A stretch of 18,963 nt of DNA, taken from contig JBKQPR010000241.1 in assembly GCA_052144935.1 (NCBI GenBank), positions 1 to 18,963 on the forward strand. Reading direction: 5' to 3'. This document shows, piece after piece, positions 13,853 to 18,963 of the stretch. Positions within the stretch are counted from its first letter, which is position 1; each line of letters opens with the position of its first letter. The translations under genes and the position numbers were made by a program. This DNA comes from JOPF133 sp052144935 (GTDB taxonomy: Bacteria > Acidobacteriota > Terriglobia > Bryobacterales > Bryobacteraceae). The notes below the pieces were generated by a model, which ran no database searches, was not told the DNA's origin, and worked only from the letters and a program-made list of their open reading frames with translations.

Positions 13853-14680
13853 TCACGGTTGGGCGAGGCCGAGAACCAGAAGAACCCCGAAAGCGCCGGC
13901 GAGGATCAGTTCGCGTTTCCCAAGGGCTTGAATCGCGAGCGGTTCAGGCGCGGCGACGAACCATGCGAAGCCGCGGAACAATACTGGTAGAAACGCCATC
14001 GCCGCGCACCAACGGAAGAGTCGATTGGCGCAGGCGATGGCAAGAAACGCGATCAGCGTGACCTGTCCGGCTGCGAACCACCAGCCGATTGACAGCTTCT
14101 CATTTAATTTACTGGCGTGCGCCGCCCGAATGCGGAGTTGTACGAACTGGATCTGGTTGGCGGCGAACACAAGGTTGGCTATCCAAAGGGACCAGGCGGC
14201 GCCATTCACGTGATCCGTCACGACGTAATACGCGGCGGGCGCAACCGCGGTCAATCCCGCCGCACCGATCATCTGTGCCGCCATCCGGGCGCTGCGCCAA
14301 GCCTGTCTCACGATGGCCTGAGCGATGAATGCGGTGGCCGCCGCGGCTCCGATCCACAGGAGCGCGCGATTTTGCCCGCCCCAAAACAGACAAATCAGCG
14401 CAGCGGCCGAAACCGCGGCTAAGGCAAGAGCGGCGCTTCGCACGAGCTTAAGTTCGCCGGCAGTGCGCGCCCTCGCCGGAGCCGTTCCAATCCAGCTTTC
14501 GACGGGCGTGCGCAGCCAAAACAGTGCGAGGACGGTGATGCCGAGTGGCGTCAGCGGCCATGCACGCCCTCCGGCCATCAGGCCCACCGCCGCGCCGGTG
14601 ATCAAAGAGACCAGTAGAATTCCCCAGGCTCCGTGTTCGCGAGGGAAGATTAGCGACTGCCGCCGTCCCGCCGTCTTCAT
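13853..14680 (-). CDS. YwiC-like integral membrane protein
   Basis: A 275-residue, almost entirely hydrophobic protein with about eight to nine membrane helices. The hallmark FPREHGAWGILL just after the start places it in the YwiC-like family. In Bacillus subtilis ywiC lies among nitrate-respiration and fnr genes, which hints at a link to anaerobic or nitrogen-oxide metabolism; the molecular role is unknown. I chose the ATG at 14680 (MKTAGRRQSLIFPREHGAWG); a TTG at 14698 would add six residues. A Crp-like palindrome sits 35 nt upstream. No denitrification gene is visible next to it in this window. Confidence 0.82.
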   Translation of the reverse strand: MKTAGRRQSLIFPREHGAWGILLVSLITGAAVGLMAGGRAWPLTPLGITVLALFWLRTPVESWIGTAPARARTAGELKLVRSAALALAAVSAAALICLFWGGQNRALLWIGAAAATAFIAQAIVRQAWRSARMAAQMIGAAGLTAVAPAAYYVVTDHVNGAAWSLWIANLVFAANQIQFVQLRIRAAHASKLNEKLSIGWWFAAGQVTLIAFLAIACANRLFRWCAAMAFLPVLFRGFAWFVAAPEPLAIQALGKRELILAGAFGVLLVLGLAQP

Positions 14681-14714
14681 CAATTCATCTTGGCGCAATC
14701 CTGCAAGCGTCCGT

Positions 14715-14730
14715 TGTGACCCAGATCACG
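14715..14730. promoter_or_regulatory. Crp/Fnr-family operator upstream of the YwiC-like gene
   Basis: TGTGA-CCCAGA-TCACG matches the Crp consensus TGTGA-N6-TCACA at 9 of 10 defined positions. Its centre, near 14722, is about 42 nt upstream of the ATG at 14680, so a class II position would put the transcript start almost on that ATG. Confidence 0.55.
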
Positions 14731-14781
14731 CCCGATCGAGTCCAAGTTGGGACTCCGCAGCGTGGCTCTACACGACCACCC

Positions 14782-15009
14782 TCAGCTTGATCCCATTTCG
14801 GCCGCCAGCCACTCCGTCATTTTCCTGTTCCCATAGAACGGCGTCCGGGTGTACTGCTCGTCCGGCAACCGCATCAAAAGAAGATTTTCTTCGCTCTCCC
14901 CCGCCGGCTCGTAATACAACCCCGAGCGGCTGACGCTCAGCAACTCACATTGCCGCCGCGCGCTGATCTCCAGGTTGGCCCCGCTCCACCAGCAGCCGGA
15001 TCTCCTCAA
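14782..15009 (-). pseudogene. Truncated IS3 orfB transposase fragment
   Basis: The recognisable part runs LEISARRQCELLSVSRSGLYY and continues through DEQYTRTPFYGNRKMTEWLAAEMG, which is the HTH_21 N-terminal region of IS3-type orfB. Full-length orfB is usually near 280 residues, so the whole integrase core is missing. One extra C in the run near 14980 shifts the frame relative to the upstream ERGNLEIS reading. It cannot produce an active transposase. Confidence 0.8.
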
Positions 15010-15030
15010 TCGAGTATGCCGACTTTTTCT

Positions 15031-15183
15031 TTAAGCCAGTCCAACTCGGACTTTCAGCCGCCCAATCTCTTCGTAGAGCGCATCACTGTTGGCTTCGCCG
15101 TTCCGCCCCTTGCGCGTCCGCGCGTCCACGATCACCACCCGCGCTTTGAACTTCGGATTGTACTGCTTTCTCGTCGTCGTCAT
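15031..15183 (-). pseudogene. IS3 orfA remnant with internal deletion
   Basis: It starts MTTTRKQYNPKFKARVVI with a good AAGGAG ribosome site just upstream, then jumps to RKGRNGEANSDALYEEIGRLKV. The helix-turn-helix middle of an orfA protein, about 40 residues, is missing. A further one-base insertion after LKV (expected ELDWLKKK) sends the frame to a stop. Consistent with an old inactive copy. Confidence 0.75.
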
Positions 15184-15282
15184 CGATTTCTCCTTTATCA
15201 ACGACTCCGCCGAAATCTTAGCTTCTTGCCTGGTCTGAAATCCGGGGACCACTGTACCCTGCGCGAGCCGGCGCCGATGTGG

Positions 15283-15288
15283 TATATT
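15283..15288 (+). promoter_or_regulatory. Likely -10 box of the tRNA-Ser promoter
   Basis: TATATT lies 17 nt before the mature tRNA. The -35 region is GC-rich and poor. Confidence 0.4.
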
Positions 15289-15305
15289 GGCTGCAAATCA
15301 CCAAC

Positions 15306-15399
<94 letters not shown>

Positions 15400-15404
15400 G
15401 TTAT

Positions 15405-15444
15405 GGGAAACCACTCGACTCCCCATATTGGGCGTGTGGTTTCT
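15405..15444 (+). terminator. Hairpin after tRNA-Ser
   Basis: GAAACCAC (15407-15414) pairs with GTGGTTTC (15436-15443), with an inner CCC/GGG pairing. It starts a few nucleotides after the tRNA and is followed by TTGT, so termination is likely but the U-run is weak. Confidence 0.5.
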
Positions 15445-15542
15445 TGTACCTGCAGAGTTCGATAGTCGCAGTTGCTCAAATGGCGGCTGGAAGGACTCCG
15501 CAACTCCCCGGCTTGCCAAATCGCATCGCCCAAGACGAGCCG

Positions 15543-15610
15543 AAACAGCTTGCGCTGTTCCGGAACAGGACTTTCAGTCCGTTACAGTAGCCACCGCCTT
15601 CAGGCGGTGG
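15543..15610 (+). mobile_element. IS200/IS605-like end hairpins (remnant)
   Basis: Three hairpins follow closely: AACAGC-ttgc-GCTGTT near 15545-15560, GGACT-ttc-AGTCC at 15568-15580, and CCACCGCC-ttca-GGCGGTGG at 15591-15610. The last pair resembles the subterminal hairpins and TnpB guide-RNA ends of IS200/IS605-type elements. No tnpA or tnpB remains nearby. Confidence 0.4.
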
Positions 15611-15881
15611 GGCATTGACTCCGGATTTGTCACCCGTGCTGCCATTCCGCTGGAGGTCAACTCCTGGATGACGGCGCATCCGGAAACTATCCACTTGGCC
15701 AGGAAACGCCCAGACCCGTTGCTATGGCCGCCGGTGACCCTGAAGTGCTGATGATTGAACAGGTTATAGGTCGGGCCAGATTAGTACCGGGAAACGCGCT
15801 TGGCTCCGCCGATCCGGTTCCGGCCGATCCCCGACGCCCACCAAGTCGGGGGCCTCCCCATAATCACCACCGCGCCAGCTC
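15611..15881. other. Intergenic, no gene seen
   Basis: Nothing recognisable on either strand between the hairpin cluster and the GC-rich repeats. Open frames here are continuations of repeat-derived reading. Confidence 0.4.
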
Positions 15882-16541
15882 GCCCTCGCGCCGGCATCGT
15901 CATGCGCGCCGCCGGGCGCACGCCAGGATCGGCCCGCCAGCAGCCCGCAGGCCGCGGAGCCGTCCACCAGCTTGCTACCGCACCAGCGCACAGGGCGGCG
16001 CCACCGCGCGGATGGACGCTCTCAGACCGCGCTCGCCTGGCCGCCGCCCCACCGCGCAACGGGCGGGACAGCCGAACTGAACCGGCGAGACTGGGTCGGC
16101 TTGGCGGCCGGCGGGCGACGGGCAGCGATCGGAGAAGGCAGCGCCGCGCGGATGGCCTCTCTCGGCCCGCGCGGTCGCATGCCCGCCGCCCACCGCGCCG
16201 CGAGCGGGACGTCGGCTCGGCGGCCGGCAGTGGCGCCGGGGAGCGAATCGCCCCGCGCCCTCGCGCCGGCATAATCACACACGCCGCCTCGCGCGCGTCG
16301 GGATCGGCCCGCGCAGCCGCGGGAGGCCGAGGAGCCGTTCCACCAGCTTGCTGCTGCGCAGATGGACGCTCTCGGCCGCGGTCGCATGCCCGCCGCCCAC
16401 CGCGCGCCGGGTTCAAGCGGCGAGCCTGATTCGGCCTGGCGGCCGGCAGTGGCGCCGGGCAGCGAATCGCCCCGCGCCCTCGCGCCCGTGCCGCCGGGCG
16501 CACGCCGGGCCGGGTTCCGTCCGGCGAGACCCGCGGGTAAC
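15882..16541. repeat. GC-rich degenerate tandem repeat block
   Basis: A unit beginning GCCCTCGCGCC occurs at 15882, 16257 and 16476 (third copy partial). The first copy contains an extra sub-block near 16126-16256. Internal exact matches include 26 bp at 16173-16198 and 16380-16405, 22 bp beginning at 16219 and recurring 219 bp later, and 26 bp at 16242-16267 and 16461-16486. Both strands show long Ala/Arg/Pro-rich frames with repeated segments; I treat these as non-coding. Confidence 0.75.
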
Positions 16542-17285
16542 TTACGCCCGCACCGGCGCCGGGATGGGTTCCGCATGACCTTCGCGGTCGACCCAGACCA
16601 GCAACGCCCGCTCACCTGATGTGTACGTGCCCGGCCGGAAGGCCAGTGTGCCGCCGGACGAAATGGCATACTGTGCCGCCAGAGTGACCGAACTCTGGGT
16701 GACGTCGTCCACCAAAGAAACCGGCAGTCCGGTCACGGTGAGGCTGCCCGCACCGAACGGAACAGCCAGCAGCGTCCCCTCGTGAGCGTAGACAAGCTGT
16801 CCGGTGGGCAATACTCGGGGATCGGTGGCGCCACTGACCAGGGTCTTTCGGTCCTTGCCGTCCGCCGTCTGAACCACGATCTGGCCCTCGGTACTCTCAG
16901 GAACCGACGACAGAAACAGCAGATGCTTGCCGTCAGGCAGCAGTTGCGGGAAGGTTAAGTGTTCTTTACTCGGGTCTGCGGCAACCAGCGTGCGAACGGC
17001 GCCCCCCGACTCCGGCACGGCCAGAATTCCGCTGCCGCGCCCCGAATTGCCGCCCCAGGCAATCATGCCATTGCGCCACACGGCGCCAGTCGGCATGCCT
17101 GGAACCTCAGCAACCGTCACCGGCGAGCCGCCCGCGACGGCGACTTTCCGCAGTGCGAAGTTAGCGTTTGCACCTATCCCGCCCGTTGGCGCGAAATACG
17201 CGAGCCACTGTCCGTCGGGTGAAAAGAGCGGCTCCAGGGGATCTACTTCGGTGCCGCGAACCGGTTGGGCGGCGAGTTCGTTCAT
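16542..17285 (-). pseudogene. Truncated PD40/WD40-like beta-propeller gene
   Basis: From MNELAAQPVRGTEVD onward the frame has PD40/TolB-type propeller blades: LFSPDGQWLAYFA, LRKVAVAGGSPVTVAEV, TFPQLLPDGKHLLFLSS, GTLAFRPGTYTSGERALLVWVDREG. This resembles the sensor half of acidobacterial serine/threonine kinases. Both ends are missing: residues encoded upstream to 17534 do not look like propeller or kinase, and the 3' end stops at PIPAPVRA, where complete relatives continue into another SPDG blade. The 3' break coincides with the start of the GC-rich repeat block. Probably a non-functional fragment. Confidence 0.65.
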
Positions 17286-17688
17286 CGCTGCAACACCGTC
17301 TGGGTCGTCGGGAATGTGGGATAGGGCAGCGGTACCCCAGAAGCTTTTCCTAGAGCGCTGCCCATTGTCGAGGTGAGCGTGGCCTGGCCGGCCGCACTTA
17401 ACCAACCGGCTCTGAAGATCGGGCCTGGCCGTGAAAAGATTGGACCCGGTATGACTCAATAGGCAAGCCATTGGTTCGACCACTGAGACTCGAAGGCGGA
17501 GGCTGGATACTGCAGGAGGACAGGTTGAATACATCGCAAGAGAGGTATTCCGGGGTAAACGTCATCGCCCTTGACTGTCAATCTCATCTGCCTTGACCGC
17601 CAGGTGACGCAGGTGTTTTCGCCGGGCGCCTTCGCCTGCCAGGTCTCCCGGATTTTGACCGTTTGGTGTAGTGTGGTGATGGGTTACC
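17286..17688. other. Region without recognisable gene
   Basis: The minus-strand frame from 17534 continues into the propeller fragment but has no family similarity I can see. TTGACC at 17655-17660 could be a -35 for the gene at 17689, but no -10 box is correctly spaced. Confidence 0.4.
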
Positions 17689-18963
17689 GTGAATCGACGC
17701 CATTTCATCGGAACTGTTGCGGCTGCAAGTTTGCTTCGGTCTTCACCGGGGCAGGTTAAGGTCGAAGTGGTTCGTCCGCGCAGCCCCTATGAGGCTTTGC
17801 TGCGGGATATCGAACCGGGGCACGATGGCTTCCCGCTCGAGAAAGCAGCCTTCGAGATCGCGGCGCGTCTCAAGGATTTGACGCTGGCGCGGTCGCTGCC
17901 GCTGGCGCCGGATTTCCGCGGCTCGTCTCCTCTTCCGGTACGTCACTTGCCGGTTGCGGAGGGCGTTTCCCGTGCTGAGTTCGATCCTTCCGACGCGGCG
18001 TTCGGTACCGGCCTGAAGAAGTGGCTTGATTCGCTCGGCGAAATCCGCGCCGCCCGCTTCTTTGTCCTGCCAAACGAGGTGGTGCGTTATGAGATCGCCA
18101 CCGGCGGCCAGTACCGTGTCGGCTTGTGGAAGCAGACGTGGCAGAGCGGTTTGCTCGCCGGCTTTTCGCCAATCGAAGAGACGCTCGTATCCGCCCCCGC
18201 GCCGCTCTTTCGCGATATCACCGAGTATGCGTTTCGCGGGGTTCGTTCATTTAATGCGCAGCTCTCCCAGGGGACACCCTACTGGCGCGCGCGTCTGGAT
18301 GCCGCGTCGGGAATCGACGTCCATGGCCACAACGGTATCGCAGTAGGCGACATCGACGGAGATGGTCAGGACGAGGTCTACGTCTGCCAGCCGGGCGGTC
18401 TCCCAAATCGCCTTTACCACAATCGGGGTGATGGAACATTCGAGGACATTACCGAACACGCGGGAGTTGGCGTTCTGGACCCGACCTCGTCCGCGCTGTT
18501 CGTGGATTTCCGGAATACCGGGCGGCAGGATTTGGCGGTGTTGCGGCCCGACGGCCCCCTGCTCTTTCTGAACGGGGGCGACAACCGCTTCCAATTTCAG
18601 CCGGGGTCGTTTCGTTTCCGCACGGAACCGCAAGGGAGCTTCACTGGAATGGCTGCTGCCGATTATGATCGCGATGGCCGCGTCGATCTGTACCTATGCA
18701 CTTATTCCTTTTTCCGCGATGGAAGCCGCTACCGCTATCCGGTTCCGTATTACGATGCACGCAACGGCCCGCCCAATTTCCTGTTTCACAACGAACTCGA
18801 TTCCGATGGGAGTGGCATGTTTCTGGACGTTACGGAATCCGTCGGGCTGAACCAGAACAACACCCGCTTCAGCTTTGCGCCCGCCTGGTGCGATTACGAT
18901 GGCGATGGCTGGCCCGATCTGTTCGTAGCCAACGACTTCGGGCGAAAGAATCTGTATAAGAAC
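17689..18963 (+). CDS. Exported FG-GAP/VCBS-repeat protein (partial, runs off the edge)
   Basis: Open from a GTG at 17689 to the end of the window (425 codons so far). The GTG is the only start after an in-frame stop at 17677. The N-terminus MNRRHFIGTVAAASLL is a short twin-arginine signal, so export to the periplasm or outside is likely. Three calcium-binding FG-GAP-type motifs are visible: DIDGDGQDEVYV (about residue 220), DYDRDGRVDLYL (about 325) and DYDGDGWPDLFV (about 400), each with Asp at alternate positions, indicating an integrin-like beta-propeller. Residues 30-190 have no recognised domain. Relatives in this phylum often end in an ASPIC/UnbV domain; whether this one does lies outside the window. 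Confidence 0.85.
   Translation, partial: MNRRHFIGTVAAASLLRSSPGQVKVEVVRPRSPYEALLRDIEPGHDGFPLEKAAFEIAARLKDLTLARSLPLAPDFRGSSPLPVRHLPVAEGVSRAEFDPSDAAFGTGLKKWLDSLGEIRAARFFVLPNEVVRYEIATGGQYRVGLWKQTWQSGLLAGFSPIEETLVSAPAPLFRDITEYAFRGVRSFNAQLSQGTPYWRARLDAASGIDVHGHNGIAVGDIDGDGQDEVYVCQPGGLPNRLYHNRGDGTFEDITEHAGVGVLDPTSSALFVDFRNTGRQDLAVLRPDGPLLFLNGGDNRFQFQPGSFRFRTEPQGSFTGMAAADYDRDGRVDLYLCTYSFFRDGSRYRYPVPYYDARNGPPNFLFHNELDSDGSGMFLDVTESVGLNQNNTRFSFAPAWCDYDGDGWPDLFVANDFGRKNLYKN

Larger units (their letters stand above)
14782..15190 (-). mobile_element. IS3-family remnant
   Basis: The element retains the start of orfA and an N-terminal piece of orfB, both damaged, and lacks the catalytic DDE part. The left (orfB) end stops at about 14782-14800. 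The flank upstream of orfA, to about 15255, may include the original terminal repeat, but I cannot place it exactly. Confidence 0.75.

Noticed and set aside
15882..16541. CRISPR array
   Set aside because: Units are over 200 bp, degenerate and nested, without short regular repeats and unique spacers.
15781..16669. Long Ala/Arg/Pro-rich frames on both strands in the GC-rich repeat block
   Set aside because: The peptides are low-complexity with repeated segments in several frames at once, have no ribosome sites, and follow from GC-rich repeats lacking stops.

Overview
The window is a high-GC stretch of bacterial chromosome that looks like an Acidobacteriota genome, probably Solibacter/Bryobacter-like. 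The reasons are the PD40-type beta-propeller fragment, the Tat-exported FG-GAP protein, the linked DUF362, Memo, AMMECR1 and polyferredoxin genes, and the many decayed small mobile elements. This placement is an inference from gene style, not from a marker gene.

Layout. At 1-72 there is a possible gene tail, followed by a perfect 24-bp inverted repeat (105-182) that probably acts as a bidirectional terminator. At 446-1810 (-) lies an L-fucose isomerase-like protein. At 1811-2698 there is no confident gene; a 564-bp part of it is bounded by 13-bp inverted repeats. At 2699-5362 (+) a small c-type cytochrome is followed by a NapH-type membrane polyferredoxin with a DUF6599-like tail. At 5431-5924 (-) sits a VapB-type (DUF104) antitoxin with a broken vapC. 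At 6155-9829 (+) is a tight three-gene operon: a Tat-type DUF362 protein, the radical SAM enzyme AmrS, and a Memo-AMMECR1 fusion. Facing it at 9741-12155 (-) is a membrane protein with a spermidine-synthase-like domain, and divergent from that a second DUF362 gene (12206-13189, +). At 13288-13625 (-) two coupled small genes encode a 34-residue four-Cys peptide and a 73-residue protein. At 13853-14680 (-) is a YwiC-like membrane protein with a Crp-like palindrome upstream.

From about 14.78 kb the window becomes a decay zone. It holds an IS3-family remnant, tRNA-Ser(GCT), an IS200/IS605-like hairpin cluster, a very GC-rich degenerate repeat block, and a truncated PD40 propeller gene that ends where the repeats begin. 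From 17689 an exported FG-GAP/VCBS protein runs off the right edge.

Working together. The most interesting unit is 2699-13189. AmrS, Memo and AMMECR1 form a conserved module (AmmeMemoRadiSam) of unknown function, usually treated as cytosolic. Here AmrS, the Memo-AMMECR1 fusion and both DUF362 proteins all begin with export-like N-termini (three with twin arginines), and they neighbour a membrane polyferredoxin and an exported cytochrome c. I infer, without proof, a cell-envelope version of the module that might be fed electrons through the polyferredoxin.
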